From Methylocystis sp. ATCC 49242 (GTDB taxonomy: Bacteria > Pseudomonadota > Alphaproteobacteria > Rhizobiales > Beijerinckiaceae), in contig NZ_KE124774.1 in NCBI RefSeq assembly GCF_000188155.2, forward strand, positions 2,114,356 to 2,178,355: DNA of 64,000 nt. Reading direction: 5' to 3'. Each line of letters begins with the position of its first letter. The stretch's first letter is position 1. The notes under the pieces were generated by a model, which saw only the letters and a program-made list of their open reading frames with translations, had not been told where the DNA came from and made no database searches. Position numbers and translations under genes: made by a program. Below are positions 28,599 through 38,591 of the stretch, piece after piece.

Positions 28599-30167
28599 TT
28601 GAAAATGCTGAGACGTCGTTTTTCCATCGCGTCATGCGCCCTGTTCATGGCGGCGGCGATGCTGGTCACCGGCGCGGCGCGCGCGCAAAGCGCCGCCCGA
28701 ACTCTCGAGGGGCGCCTTTCCGTCCTCTGGGCGGATCCGCGCCCGGGTCTTCCGGGCGGCGCCATACGCTTCAATCTTACGATGGCGGACGGCTCCAACG
28801 TTCCGTTGAGCGTGGCGTCCGTCGACCAGCTCGCCGCCATTCGCGCCTTTGGCAAGCGCGTGCGGATCGAAGGCCATGACGTGGGTCGGGCAGCGCCCCA
28901 AAAGGCGGGCGCCGCGCCGATCGCTGTCGACAAGATCTCCGTTCTGGACGCCGATGCCGCGCCCCGCGCGGCGGCCGCCGTCCCGACGACCAAACGCGTT
29001 CTCTTTATCCTGCTCAAATACAAGGGCGACACACAGACCCCCCATACCCCGACGTTTTACTCAGCGCTGACAAACCCGCTGACGCCCAATACAACCTTGA
29101 AGATACCGGCGACAATCAACGGTTTCTTCACTGCGACGTCATGGAACAATCTCAAATGGCGCGCGGATATCGCCGGGGTCGGCGGATTGAACCCGACGCA
29201 ATGGCTGACCTTGCCGAAAACGAAATCCGGCTATGCGAATTGTGGCTGGAGCAGCGCCTGCGCCGACGTGTTTCAGCTCGCAAATGACGCCATGGCGCTG
29301 GCCAGGGCGCAGGGTGTGAACGTCGCTCTCTACGACAACATCAACTTCGTCGTGAACAACGATCTCGATTGCTGCGCCTGGGGCGGCGGCTTCGTGTATC
29401 AAAGCAAACTCTACGGGGTGACATGGGAGCCGCCGTGGGGCCAGGACGCGAGCATTTATGTCCACGAAATGGGCCATAGTCTCGGCCTGCCGCATTCGGG
29501 CTGGAGGTATCATGCGTATGACAGTCCATGGGACGAGATGAGCCGGGGCTCTCGGGCGCAGCAGGTTTCCTGCGGCACCTACCGCTCGGCCAACAGCGGC
29601 GGAGCGCTGGATACGCTCTATTGCTCTGAGCCCGGCGGCGGTTACATCGCGCCCTACAAGGATAAATTGGCCTGGATTCCCGCCGCGAACAAAGTCGTCG
29701 TGAATAGCATATCGACGCGGACAGTGACGCTGGAAGCCGATTCGACGCCGCTCGGCGCGAACCCCAAGATGATCAAGATCTGTCTGGTCAATCGGGCGTG
29801 CGACGGCTCGACGGCGCAATATCTGACGGTTGAGGCGCGGGTAAAAACGGTTGCTTACGACAAGGGGCTGCCGGGCGAAGGCGTGATCGTCCATGATTTC
29901 AAAGCCAACCGAACCCCTGTCGGCGCGGGCAACGCCTGCTTCTTCAATACCCAAAGCGGATGGGCGATGCCGATCGACGCGACTCCCGGGGACTATCGCG
30001 GCGCGCCCTATTGCGACAGCGGCGGCCGGCCCTACCCGAACTACGCGCTCAACAATGCGCAATATACGGTGGGAAAAACCTATCTGTCCTCAACACTCGG
30101 CATCAAGATCGAAGTATTGAGTCGCGTTGGCTCGACCTTCAGGGTTCGCGTCACGCGTTCCAAATAA
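28599..30167 (+). CDS. Secreted metzincin-type metallopeptidase (M6-like)
   Basis: A secreted protease-like protein of about 520 residues. The signal peptide is MLRRRFSIASCALFMAAAM followed by LVTGAARAQ. The zinc-binding motif HEMGHSLGLPH fits HExxHxxGxxH, and a downstream Met-containing turn is present (PWDEMSRGS). Other features resemble M6/immune-inhibitor-type or gametolysin-type peptidases, with many cysteines and a C-terminal beta-rich region. The start is either ATG at 28605 or TTG at 28599; GGAGGGG upstream is better spaced for the TTG. A much longer in-frame extension upstream runs antisense through rpe and is rejected. The substrate is unknown. Confidence 0.8.
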   Translation: MKMLRRRFSIASCALFMAAAMLVTGAARAQSAARTLEGRLSVLWADPRPGLPGGAIRFNLTMADGSNVPLSVASVDQLAAIRAFGKRVRIEGHDVGRAAPQKAGAAPIAVDKISVLDADAAPRAAAAVPTTKRVLFILLKYKGDTQTPHTPTFYSALTNPLTPNTTLKIPATINGFFTATSWNNLKWRADIAGVGGLNPTQWLTLPKTKSGYANCGWSSACADVFQLANDAMALARAQGVNVALYDNINFVVNNDLDCCAWGGGFVYQSKLYGVTWEPPWGQDASIYVHEMGHSLGLPHSGWRYHAYDSPWDEMSRGSRAQQVSCGTYRSANSGGALDTLYCSEPGGGYIAPYKDKLAWIPAANKVVVNSISTRTVTLEADSTPLGANPKMIKICLVNRACDGSTAQYLTVEARVKTVAYDKGLPGEGVIVHDFKANRTPVGAGNACFFNTQSGWAMPIDATPGDYRGAPYCDSGGRPYPNYALNNAQYTVGKTYLSSTLGIKIEVLSRVGSTFRVRVTRSK

Positions 30168-30171
30168 AGGA

Positions 30172-30216
30172 GCAGGCCCGGTCCTCCCGGATTATTACCG
30201 CGAGGCCCGGGCCTGC
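30172..30216. terminator. Strong hairpin between convergent peptidase and cbbA genes
   Basis: GCAGGCCCGG (30172-30181) and its exact inverse CCGGGCCTGC (30207-30216) form a 10-bp GC stem with a 25-nt loop. It lies 5 nt after the peptidase stop and 13 nt before the cbbA stop, so it can serve both strands. Confidence 0.7.
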
Positions 30217-30229
30217 CCTCTCCTGATCC

Positions 30230-31312
30230 TTACTCCGCAGCCTTCTTGCTCGCGAATTGCGGGTCGAGCGCCCCGCTCGCATAGCGCTTGGCCATTTCCG
30301 CCATGGGAATCGGCTTGATCTTCGACGCCTGGCCGGCTGTGCCGAATTCCTCGTATCGCTGCCTGCAAACCTTGACCATCGCCTCCTGCGCGGGCTTCAG
30401 ATATTTGCGCGGATCGAATTCGCCCTTGTTCTTGCCCAGCGTCGCGCGGATTGCCGCCGTCATGGCGATGCGGCAGTCGGTGTCGATGTTGATCTTGCGC
30501 ACGCCGAATTTGATGCCGTGCTGGATCTCCGAAACCGGCACGCCCCAGGTCTGCGGCATCTCGCCGCCGGCCGCGTTGAAGGCGTCCTGCAACTCCTGCG
30601 GCACGGAGGACGAGCCATGCATCACGAGATGGGTGTTGGGCAGGCGACGGTGGATTTCCTCCACGACATGCATCGCGAGAATGGCGCCGTCCGGTTTGCG
30701 GGTGAACTTGTAGGCGCCATGCGAGGTGCCCATGGCGATGGCGAGCGCGTCGACCTTGGTGCGGGCGACGAAGTCCTCGGCCTGCGCCGGATCGGTCAGC
30801 AACTGGTCGTGCGAGAGCTTGCCCTCGGCGCCGTGCCCGTCTTCCTTCTCGCCTTCGCCGGTCTCCAGCGAGCCGAGCACGCCGAGTTCGCCCTCGACCG
30901 AGGCGCCAACCCAATGGGCGAGGTCGACGACGCGGCGGGTGACGTCGACGTTATACTGATAATCCGCAGGCGTCTTGCCATCGGCCTTGAGCGAGCCGTC
31001 CATCATCACCGACGAAAAGCCGAAGCGGATCGCGCTGGCGCAGGTCGATTCGCTGTTGCCGTGGTCCTGATGCATCACGATCGGAATGTCGGGATACATG
31101 GTGATGAGCGCCTCGATCATCTTGGCGAGCATGATGTCGTTGGCGTAGCTGCGCGCGCCGCGCGAGGCCTGGATGATGACCGGCGCATCCACGGAGGAGG
31201 CCGCCTCGAGAACCGCGAGGCCCTGCTCCATGTTGTTGATGTTGAAGGCGGGCACGCCATAGTCGTGCTCGGCGGCGTGGTCGAGCAGTTGCCGAAGTGT
31301 AATGAGAGCCAT
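30230..31312 (-). CDS. cbbA: Class II fructose-bisphosphate aldolase, Calvin type
   Basis: Condenses dihydroxyacetone phosphate with glyceraldehyde 3-phosphate (or erythrose 4-phosphate) in carbon fixation. The 360-residue protein is typical of the zinc-dependent class: [11 protein letters not shown] near the start, zinc ligand region [32 protein letters not shown] and HGSSSVPQE. It follows cbbT by 18 nt, the last gene of the cbbP-cbbT-cbbA operon, and ends at a terminator. Confidence 0.96.
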   Translation of the reverse strand: MALITLRQLLDHAAEHDYGVPAFNINNMEQGLAVLEAASSVDAPVIIQASRGARSYANDIMLAKMIEALITMYPDIPIVMHQDHGNSESTCASAIRFGFSSVMMDGSLKADGKTPADYQYNVDVTRRVVDLAHWVGASVEGELGVLGSLETGEGEKEDGHGAEGKLSHDQLLTDPAQAEDFVARTKVDALAIAMGTSHGAYKFTRKPDGAILAMHVVEEIHRRLPNTHLVMHGSSSVPQELQDAFNAAGGEMPQTWGVPVSEIQHGIKFGVRKINIDTDCRIAMTAAIRATLGKNKGEFDPRKYLKPAQEAMVKVCRQRYEEFGTAGQASKIKPIPMAEMAKRYASGALDPQFASKKAAE

Positions 31313-31330
31313 TGTCGCCTCCGCTGAATC

Positions 31331-33325
31331 TCAAGCCTTAAGTAGGGTGATGGCCGCGTCGGCGACTGCCTCCGCGGTGATGCCGAAACGTTTGTAAAGT
31401 TCGGCCGCCGGCGCGCTGGCCCCGAAGCCTGACATGCCGATGAACATGCTGCGCTCGCCGAGCCAGCGGTCCCAGCCGAGCCGCACGGCGGCCTCGACGC
31501 CGACGCGCGGGGCCGCTCCAAGCACCCTGGCGCGATAGTCCGCCGGCTGCGCCTCGAAAAGCTCCCAGCAGGGCATGGAGACGACAGCCGCCTTCACGCC
31601 CTGCCCCGCCAGCGCGTCGGCGCCGGCGAGCGCGATCTCGACCTCCGAACCCGTGGCGAGAATCGTCACGTCGCGGCCGCCCGCGGGCTCGCGCAGCACA
31701 TAGGCGCCCTTCGCCGAGAGATTCTCGTCAACCGGGCGATCGAGCGTCGGCAGGTTCTGGCGCGACAGGCTCAGCACCGACGGCGTGTGACGGGCGCCGA
31801 GCGCCAGCTCCCAGCACTCCGCCGTCTCGATGGCGTCGGCGGGCCGGAAGACATGGAGATTCGGCATGGCGCGCAGGGACGCGAGATGCTCCACCGGCTG
31901 ATGCGTCGGGCCATCCTCGCCGAGGCCGATGGAGTCATGGGTGAGAACGTAGATCACCCGCAGGCCCATCAGCGCCGACAGACGGATCGCCCCGCGCGCA
32001 TAGTCCGAAAAGACGAGGAAGGTGCCGCCATAGGGGACGAAGCCGCCATGCAGCGCAATGCCGTTCATCGCCGCGGCCATGCCGAATTCGCGCACGCCGT
32101 AATGGATATAGCGGCCTGAGAAGTCGTCGGGCGCGACCTCGCCCATCCCCTTGGTGATGGTGAAATTGGAGTGGGTCAGATCGGCCGAACCGCCGATCGT
32201 CGCCTGCGTCGCGTCATTGATGACGCCGAGCGTCATCTCGGAGGACTTGCGGGTGGCCACCTTGGGCTTTTCCGTGGCGAGCGAACTACGAAAGGCCGCG
32301 AGCGGCGCAGCGACCTCGACGGCTGCATCGCCCTTCAGGAAGCTTTCGAAGGCGTCGCCCTTTGCGGAGGCGGCGCGCCGCGCCTCCCAGGCCTTGCGCG
32401 CAGAGGCGCCGCGGCCGCCGGCCGCCCGCCAGAGGCTCATCACTTCCTCCGGCACGTCGAAGGGAACATGCGGCCATTCGAGGGCTTCCCGCGCGGCGGT
32501 GATCTCGCCCGCGCCGAGCGGCGCGCCGTGGCTGGACTCCTTGCCCTGCTTGCCGGGCGAGCCATAGCCGATGAGCGTGCGGCAGGCGATCATGGACGGG
32601 CGCGGATCAGCCCTGGCCGCCTCGATGGCCCGCGCCACCGCTTCCGGATCGTGGCCGTCGACTCGCGCCGTGGACCAGCCGGCGGCGGCGAAGCGCGCGA
32701 GTTGATCCATGGAGGTCGCGAGGCTCGTTGGGCCGTCGATGGAGATCGAATTGTCGTCCCACAGGACGATCAGCCTGGAGAGCTTCAGATGTCCGGCGAG
32801 ATCGATCGCCTCGTGGCTCAGCCCTTCCATGAGACAGCCGTCGCCGGCGATGACGTAGGTGTGGTGATCGACGAGTTCGTCGCCGAAGCGCGCGGCTGCG
32901 AGCCGCTCGGCGATCGCCATGCCGACCGCCGTGGCGAGTCCCTGGCCGAGCGGGCCGGTCGTCGTCTCGACGCCCGGCGCATGGCCATATTCCGGGTGCC
33001 CTGCCGTCGGCGCGCCGAACTGGCGGAAGTTTTCGAGATCGGCCTTCGTCATCCCCGGATAGCCGAGGAGGTAATGCAGGGCGTAAAGCAGCATCGAGCC
33101 ATGGCCGGCGGAGAGCACGAAGCGGTCGCGGTCCGGCCAGTCTGGCTGCGAGGCGTCGAATTTCATGAAGCGCTGAAACAGCACGGTCGCGACGTCCGCC
33201 ATGCCCATCGGCATGCCGGGATGGCCGGATTTCGCCTTCTCCACGGCGTCCATGGCCAGCGCGCGAATGGCGTTGGCGCAGCGGCGCGTCTCTGTTGCGG
33301 CGGGCGGATCGAGTGCTTCGGACAT
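31331..33325 (-). CDS. cbbT: Transketolase
   Basis: Thiamine-diphosphate enzyme moving two-carbon units in the regenerative phase of the Calvin cycle. The 664-residue protein shows GHPGMPMG, the ThDP motif [13 protein letters not shown] through [25 protein letters not shown], and the C-terminal domain ending with [16 protein letters not shown]. The ATG at 33325 was chosen; an in-frame TTG at 33340 overlaps the end of cbbP and would add five residues. Confidence 0.96.
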   Translation of the reverse strand: MSEALDPPAATETRRCANAIRALAMDAVEKAKSGHPGMPMGMADVATVLFQRFMKFDASQPDWPDRDRFVLSAGHGSMLLYALHYLLGYPGMTKADLENFRQFGAPTAGHPEYGHAPGVETTTGPLGQGLATAVGMAIAERLAAARFGDELVDHHTYVIAGDGCLMEGLSHEAIDLAGHLKLSRLIVLWDDNSISIDGPTSLATSMDQLARFAAAGWSTARVDGHDPEAVARAIEAARADPRPSMIACRTLIGYGSPGKQGKESSHGAPLGAGEITAAREALEWPHVPFDVPEEVMSLWRAAGGRGASARKAWEARRAASAKGDAFESFLKGDAAVEVAAPLAAFRSSLATEKPKVATRKSSEMTLGVINDATQATIGGSADLTHSNFTITKGMGEVAPDDFSGRYIHYGVREFGMAAAMNGIALHGGFVPYGGTFLVFSDYARGAIRLSALMGLRVIYVLTHDSIGLGEDGPTHQPVEHLASLRAMPNLHVFRPADAIETAECWELALGARHTPSVLSLSRQNLPTLDRPVDENLSAKGAYVLREPAGGRDVTILATGSEVEIALAGADALAGQGVKAAVVSMPCWELFEAQPADYRARVLGAAPRVGVEAAVRLGWDRWLGERSMFIGMSGFGASAPAAELYKRFGITAEAVADAAITLLKA

Positions 33326-33336
33326 TGTCGGTTCTT

Positions 33337-34212
33337 TCAAGACGCGCTCTTCTTGCGTTTCACGAGTTCGAGAATCCTCGGCGTGAGGATGAGTTGCATG
33401 GCGAGATCGAGCTTGTTGCCCGGAATCACGATCGAATTGGCGCGCGACATCCAGCTCCCGGCGATCATAGCGACGAGATAGGGGAAGTCGACGTCACGGG
33501 GATCGCGAAAGCGAATCACGACGATCGACTCGTCGGGCGTCGGAATGGAGCGCGCCACGAAGGGATTGGAGGTGTCGACCGTCGGCGCGCGCTGGAAATT
33601 GATGTCCGTCTCCGAAAACTGCGGGCAGATGTAATGCACATAATCGTGCATCCGCCGCAAAATGGTCTCGGTCACGGCTTCCGTCGTGTAGCCGCGGGAG
33701 TTGCGGTCGCGGTGGAGCTTCTGCGTCCATTCGAGATTGATGACCGGCACGACCCCGATCTTGAGGTCCGCATAACGGGCCACATTGACCTCGTCCGTCA
33801 CGACGGCGCCATGCAGGCCCTCATAGAACAGCACGTCCGTATTGGGCGGCAGCTCCTCCCAGTCGGTGAAGGAGCCAGGTGGCACGCCCAGCAGAGCCGC
33901 CTCGTTCTCGTCATGCGCGTAGTGGCGATAGCGGCCGGAGCCCGTCTCGCCATATTCGCGAAACAGGTTTTCGAGCTCCGCGAGCAGGTTGGCTCCCGGA
34001 CCGAAATGGCTGAAATGGTAATTGCCGCCCGCCTGGGCCTCGGCCATCCTGGCCTTCATCTCCTCGCGGTCGTAGCGGTGGAAGCTGTCGCCCTCGACAT
34101 AGGCGACCTCGATCCTCTCGCGACGGAAGATCTGCTCGAAGGTCGCCTTGACCGAGCTGGTTCCGGCGCCGGAGGAGCCGGTGATCGAGATGATGGGGTG
34201 TTTGACCGACAT
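33337..34212 (-). CDS. cbbP: Phosphoribulokinase, proteobacterial type
   Basis: Phosphorylates ribulose 5-phosphate to ribulose 1,5-bisphosphate, the substrate of RuBisCO. The 291 residues match the short octameric bacterial class: P-loop [50 protein letters not shown] and [20 protein letters not shown]. The ATG at 34212 fits the conserved start; the in-frame extension upstream (to 34527) lacks homology and is ignored. First gene of the cbbP-T-A unit. cbbL, cbbS, cbbF and cbbR are not in the window. Confidence 0.96.
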   Translation of the reverse strand: MSVKHPIISITGSSGAGTSSVKATFEQIFRRERIEVAYVEGDSFHRYDREEMKARMAEAQAGGNYHFSHFGPGANLLAELENLFREYGETGSGRYRHYAHDENEAALLGVPPGSFTDWEELPPNTDVLFYEGLHGAVVTDEVNVARYADLKIGVVPVINLEWTQKLHRDRNSRGYTTEAVTETILRRMHDYVHYICPQFSETDINFQRAPTVDTSNPFVARSIPTPDESIVVIRFRDPRDVDFPYLVAMIAGSWMSRANSIVIPGNKLDLAMQLILTPRILELVKRKKSAS

Positions 34213-34537
34213 GGGCGCTTTACCCAGTGAGTTCCTCGTCGAGCATGGCCGGCGACCCCGCCCGCAGGCTCCCCGCGCCCGGCTTGTCGCACGGCCGCAC
34301 GGCAAAGGAAAGACTGAAGGACCAACTCGCGGCGCAGGATCGGGTTTCGGGGCGCGCGGCGGCTCCGGCCGCTGCGAAGGGAAGGAAACGCCTGTCGTCT
34401 CGCAGACTCCCCTGAAGCTGGACGCTCCAGTCGCCTGCGGCGCGCTTTTGCCCCGACGCGTCGACCTCCTGTCTTGACTTGCCGCCATCCGGCGACCTAT
34501 ATCCCTCCCCGCTGAAGGCTGCTTCAAGACAGCCCGG
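34213..34537. other. Intergenic region between cbbP and tRNA-Met
   Basis: GC-rich, no recognisable gene. It must hold the minus-strand promoter of the cbbP operon; I cannot identify a CbbR site (no clear T-N11-A repeat stands out). Confidence 0.4.
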
Positions 34538-34614
34538 GGCGGAGTAGCTCAGTTGGCTAGAGCAGAGGAATCATAATCCTTGTGTCGGGGGTTCGAATCC
34601 CTCCTCCGCTACCA
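34538..34614 (+). tRNA. tRNA-Met (CAT), elongator type
   Basis: Complete cloverleaf with acceptor GGCGGAG/CTCCGCT, D-arm AGCTCAGTTGGCTAGAGC, anticodon loop ATCATAA, T-arm GGTTCGAATCC and encoded CCA. The sequence resembles alphaproteobacterial elongator tRNA-Met. A CAT anticodon could also mean lysidine-modified tRNA-Ile, which I consider less likely. Confidence 0.9.
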
Positions 34615-34855
34615 TCTTACCCCACGGACCCGGTTAGGGTACGCGTTTTCCCCGAGCAGCGCCGTTAAGCGGCCAGAAACCTCTACCTGGACGCCCCCTG
34701 CTCGGGAGGCATCCGGGAACACTGTGACTGTCTCGACCAAGTCCCGGATCGCCTCAGAACACTTAGAGCATTTCCCTGTATTTCTGAATCGGGAGGGATT
34801 CCTGTTTTAGCAGGAGTGTGATTCAAGATGCTGGCTGGGCGGAGGCCAGCATCCA

Positions 34856-35354
34856 ATGGTTCGACCTCTCTCCAATGATCTTCGAGAGCGTGTGGTTGCG
34901 TCGGTTTTGGCTGGCGAGAGTTGCCGCGCCGTGGCGTTGCGCTTTGGCGTGGCCGTGTCATCGGTCGTGAAGTGGTCGCAGCGCCAGCGCGAGACGGGCT
35001 CGGTCGCGCCGGCGAAAATGGGCGGCTATCGCAAGCGCGTGCTGGAGCCGCATCGCGCTTTCATTGTCGAGCGTCTGGCGCAGACGCCGCATTTGACGTT
35101 GCATGGCCTCAAGGACGAGCTGCTGGCGCGCGGGGTCAAGGTTTCGCACAACGCCATTTGGATGTTCCTGCGCCGCGAGGGGCTGCGGTTCAAAAAAAAC
35201 GCTGCTGGCGCTCGAACAAGGCCGCGCTGACATTGCGCGACGGCGCAAGCGCTGGCAATCGCTGCAAGCGCGCCTCGATCCCAGGCGGCTGGTCTTCATC
35301 GACGAGACCTGGATCAAGACGAACATGACGCCGCTGCGCGGCTGGGGCCCCAAG
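34856..35354 (+). pseudogene. IS630-family transposase, 3' end cut by IS21
   Basis: Starts with MVRPLSNDLRERVVASVLAG and an HTH (CRAVALRFGVAVSSVVKW), followed by LTLHGLKDELLARGVKV. At an A8 run (35192-35199) the coding frame moves to LLALEQGRADIARRRKRWQ and RRLVFIDETWIKTNM (first catalytic Asp). A frameshift at an A-run is common in IS630 elements. The gene stops at 35354, exactly at the end of the IS21 copy; the remaining DDE part is not found on the other side. Confidence 0.85.
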
Positions 35355-35508
35355 TGTCAATGGCGGGGACAAAATGTGCATGAAGGCGGGGTAAAAGTGT
35401 ACCGGTCTGGTTTCGAGAAAAGGGCCGCACGGCCCTTGTAGTTTAGTTGTCGCGGGCGTTGAGGCGCGCGGAGCGTAGCGCAGCGCGGTTCAACGCGCGC
35501 GACGGCGA

Positions 35509-36351
35509 TCAGTTCGTCGTGTCGGCGCCTCCTTTGTCGATTGCGGGCGCGTCGGGGAGATCGCGGTTTCGCCGTTGCGCTTTCTTTGCGGTCGAGAGCC
35601 GATAGCTCTCGCCGTTCATTTCCAGAATGTGGACATGATGGGTGAGCCGGTCGAGCAATGCGCCGGTGAGACGCTCGGAGCCAAACACCGACGTCCATTC
35701 ATCAAAGGGCAGATTGCTGGTCACCAGCGTCGCACCGCGTTCATAGCGCTGGCTGAAGACCTCGAAGAGCAGCTCTGAGCCGACCGCCGTGAACGGCACA
35801 TAGCCCAGTTCGTCGACGATCAGCAGTTTGACGGTGTTGAGATGCTTTTGCAGCGCGCGCAGGCGGCGCTCGTCGCGCGCCTCCATCAGTTCGTGCACAA
35901 GAGCCGCGGCGGTCGTGAACGCGACGCTGAACCCCTTCTGGCAGGCGGCGAGCCCCAGGGCGAGCGCGACGTGGGTCTTCCCCGTTCCGCTTGGCCCAAG
36001 GGCGATGCAGTTCTGTCGCTTCTCGATCCATTCGCACCGCGCCAGCTCCAGCACGAGCGGCTTGTTGAGTGAAGGCTGGGCGGTAAAGTCAAATGTGTCG
36101 AGGCTTTTGACCTGCGTAAAGCGCGCCAGCCGGATGCGGCGCTCGACATTGCGCCGCTCGCGATCAATGCGCTCCAGTTCGCACAGGCGTAGCAGATAGC
36201 GCGGGTAATCGGCGCGGTCCTGCGCCGACTCCAGCGCCACCTTCTCATATTCGCGCGCGAAGGTGGGAAGCTTCAGCGCCTTGAGATGATTACCCAGCAG
36301 CACCTGCGGCGCGACGATCGTCTGCGAACCTGGCTCATGCGAGATGGTCAT
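35509..36351 (-). CDS. istB: IS21 transposition helper ATPase IstB
   Basis: A 280-residue AAA+ ATPase that assists IstA with target choice and strand transfer. Walker A GPSGTGKTHVALALG and Walker B LLIVDELGYVPF are present, as is the N-terminal helical domain beginning at APQVLLGNHLKALKLPTFA. Its start overlaps the istA stop by 4 nt. The long C-terminal tail after the sensor region is rich in Arg and may be partly non-native. Confidence 0.95.
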   Translation of the reverse strand: MTISHEPGSQTIVAPQVLLGNHLKALKLPTFAREYEKVALESAQDRADYPRYLLRLCELERIDRERRNVERRIRLARFTQVKSLDTFDFTAQPSLNKPLVLELARCEWIEKRQNCIALGPSGTGKTHVALALGLAACQKGFSVAFTTAAALVHELMEARDERRLRALQKHLNTVKLLIVDELGYVPFTAVGSELLFEVFSQRYERGATLVTSNLPFDEWTSVFGSERLTGALLDRLTHHVHILEMNGESYRLSTAKKAQRRNRDLPDAPAIDKGGADTTN

Positions 36352-37886
36352 GCCGGCCCCCCCGCGTTCGAGTCCATGACGCCCGCGATGACGCTCGCGC
36401 CGGCGACGAGCCCGAGATAGGCGCGCGGATCCGTCGCGCCGACCGTAGCCGCCGGCAGGTAGGGGTAGAATGTCAGATCGAGCCGCGCGGGCCGGTTCTC
36501 CAGCCTGGCCAGCAGCAGCATCTTCACTGCGTCAAAGCTGATCGCGCCAAGACGCAGCGCCTCCGCGACCGCCTGTTCGACCTGATGCTGATGAAAGTCC
36601 TCCATCAGCCGCAGCACCTGGATGAACTCGCGGCGCCCGCTATTCCCCATGCGCGCCTCCATCAGCCGCCGCAGACGATGCACGCAGTCGGCAAGCCGCC
36701 AGTCGTCGAGCGGCGCGGCCTGATCGAGCGCGCGGCTCTTGTGTTCGAGTAAAGCGAGATAATGCAGCGGGTTGTAGATGAACTCGGCCTTGCCGTAGCT
36801 GCGCGCATGCACGGCGATGGTCTCCCCGCCGCAGACAATCTCGACCCGATCGACATAGCCCTTGGCCAGCACCTCCCGATGGCCGAAGCGCATCGGGACC
36901 GAGTAATCGTTGTTGCGGTAGCGCACCAGCGCCATCGACGACACGCGCGTCGCGACCTTGTGACAGGCGTCATAGGGAGCCGGCGGCGCCGGCAGGAATG
37001 CCGCCATATCCGCCTGCATGCGTTCGCCGATCGGCGTCGACTGGCCGCGCAGGATCGCCCGCCGTCGTTTCGTGCAGGCGTCCAGGAACCTCGCGTTCAG
37101 CGCCTCGAAACTCTCCGCCACGGGCAGTGGCGTCATGAAGTTGCGCCGGACATAGCCGACAAGCCCCTCGACCTTGCCCTTGTCATTCCCCTTGCCGGGC
37201 CGGCCAAAGCGATCAGCAAAAAGGTAATGGCTCTGGAGTTCCGCAAACATTTGCGAACGCAGACGCTCTCCACCCTTCACGATCCTGGCGACCGCGAGAC
37301 GCGTATTGTCGTAAAGAATGGACTGGGGGACGCCGCCAAAGAAGGCGAAGGCCGCGACATGGCCGTCGCAGAAGGCTTCCGCCGTCTCCGCCGGATAGGC
37401 CTTGACGAAGCAGCCGTCCGAATGCGGCAGGTCCATGCAAAAATAATGAAAGCGGACCTTCCTGCCGGCGATATAGGCGTCCGCCTCGCCAAAATCCGCC
37501 TGCGCATTCCCCGGTCGATGGCTGAGCGGAATAAACATCTCGCGCGACCGCAACTGCGCCTGCGCGACATATTCCCGGACGATCGTGTAACCGCCGGAAA
37601 ACCCTTCTTCGTCCCGCAGCCGTTCGAATATCCGCCGTGCCGTATGACGCTGCTTGGCGTGAACAAGCCGATCATCCGCCAGGACCTTGTCGATCCAGGC
37701 CATATACGGCCCCAGCTTCTTCGAGATCGGCCGCTCCCGACGCCGATACCCCGGCGGAACCGAATATTGAAGCATCTTCGTGATCGTATTGCGGTGCACG
37801 CCGAAGCGCCTGGCCGCTTCCCGCCGGCTCAGCCCTTCCGCCATCACCGCGCGTCTCACCCGGGCATAGAGTTCCACTGTGAACAT
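36348..37886 (-). CDS. istA: IS21 transposase IstA
   Basis: A 512-residue DDE transposase. An N-terminal helix-turn-helix (SRREAARRFGVHRNTITKML) binds the IS ends; the catalytic core includes QADFGEADAY, FHYFCMDLPHSDG and FGGVPQSILYDNTRLAV; a C-terminal domain follows. Intact here, unlike the copy at 16-17.6 kb. Confidence 0.95.
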   Translation of the reverse strand: MFTVELYARVRRAVMAEGLSRREAARRFGVHRNTITKMLQYSVPPGYRRRERPISKKLGPYMAWIDKVLADDRLVHAKQRHTARRIFERLRDEEGFSGGYTIVREYVAQAQLRSREMFIPLSHRPGNAQADFGEADAYIAGRKVRFHYFCMDLPHSDGCFVKAYPAETAEAFCDGHVAAFAFFGGVPQSILYDNTRLAVARIVKGGERLRSQMFAELQSHYLFADRFGRPGKGNDKGKVEGLVGYVRRNFMTPLPVAESFEALNARFLDACTKRRRAILRGQSTPIGERMQADMAAFLPAPPAPYDACHKVATRVSSMALVRYRNNDYSVPMRFGHREVLAKGYVDRVEIVCGGETIAVHARSYGKAEFIYNPLHYLALLEHKSRALDQAAPLDDWRLADCVHRLRRLMEARMGNSGRREFIQVLRLMEDFHQHQVEQAVAEALRLGAISFDAVKMLLLARLENRPARLDLTFYPYLPAATVGATDPRAYLGLVAGASVIAGVMDSNAGGPA

Positions 37887-38123
37887 CCTTTCGGCCTCTC
37901 CATGCCAGTCGATGACATCGAGTTCGGCCTATCAGGACCGGTACACTTTTGCGCCGCCGTCACAGCAGCCCGCAAAGCCGCTTCAGTGGTACACTTTGCC
38001 GCCGCTGTTCATAGGCTAAGCTCTCATACACGTCCATCGCGGAGTTTCCTTATCGTTTCCTTGGCGGTTCACGACCAGAAATTTCGTCGGTGGACTCCAG
38101 TAAACGTCAAACTCCTACTGGCG

Positions 38124-38141
38124 CCCCCGCAAAGCCGGGGG
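38124..38141 (-). terminator. Hairpin at the end of the glycan operon
   Basis: CCCCCG and CGGGGG pair around a CAAAGC loop, 5 nt after the stop of the last (split) glycosyltransferase gene on the minus strand. The short T-tract is weak. Confidence 0.55.
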
Positions 38142-38591
38142 GACTCTCACTGCGCTTTAGAAAGAGCATAATGAAGGCGGATATCTGGATCAGGTCGGTA
38201 GGGTTTCAGCGGGGGTAAAATTGGTTCATCTTTCGCGAGACTTAACATCTCCGCAAATTTGGCTGGCGCATGATAAAGGGAAAAGTAGCGTCGGGCTGCG
38301 TCGGATTGATATTTCCAAGAGACTTCGTCGAAACCGCCAATCAAACTATTGAGGTCTTTCAAGGTTCGCCACGACAGCGCCTCCGGATAGGCTAGGTCGC
38401 GACCACTCCACAAACGATCGGCGCCGTTCTCGTGGATCAGGACGGGCACCCCCGCCGACATCGCCTCGATTATGCCCTTGCCTCCACCCTGCGGCATAGT
38501 CGGGAAATACAAGTCTATCTCCAAACAATGCAAAATGTCTGCAAGCTGGGGAGCCGACCCGACATGGATGAAGTGGGCGGGATCGATATTA

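Larger units (their letters stand above)
35355..38013 (-). mobile_element. IS21-family element, intact copy (2659 bp)
   Basis: Same ends as the nested copy at 15901-18561, in the opposite orientation, with both genes open. No matching direct repeat flanks it (CCAAG on one side, GGCTA on the other), so one flank was probably replaced by a later deletion or recombination. Confidence 0.9.
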
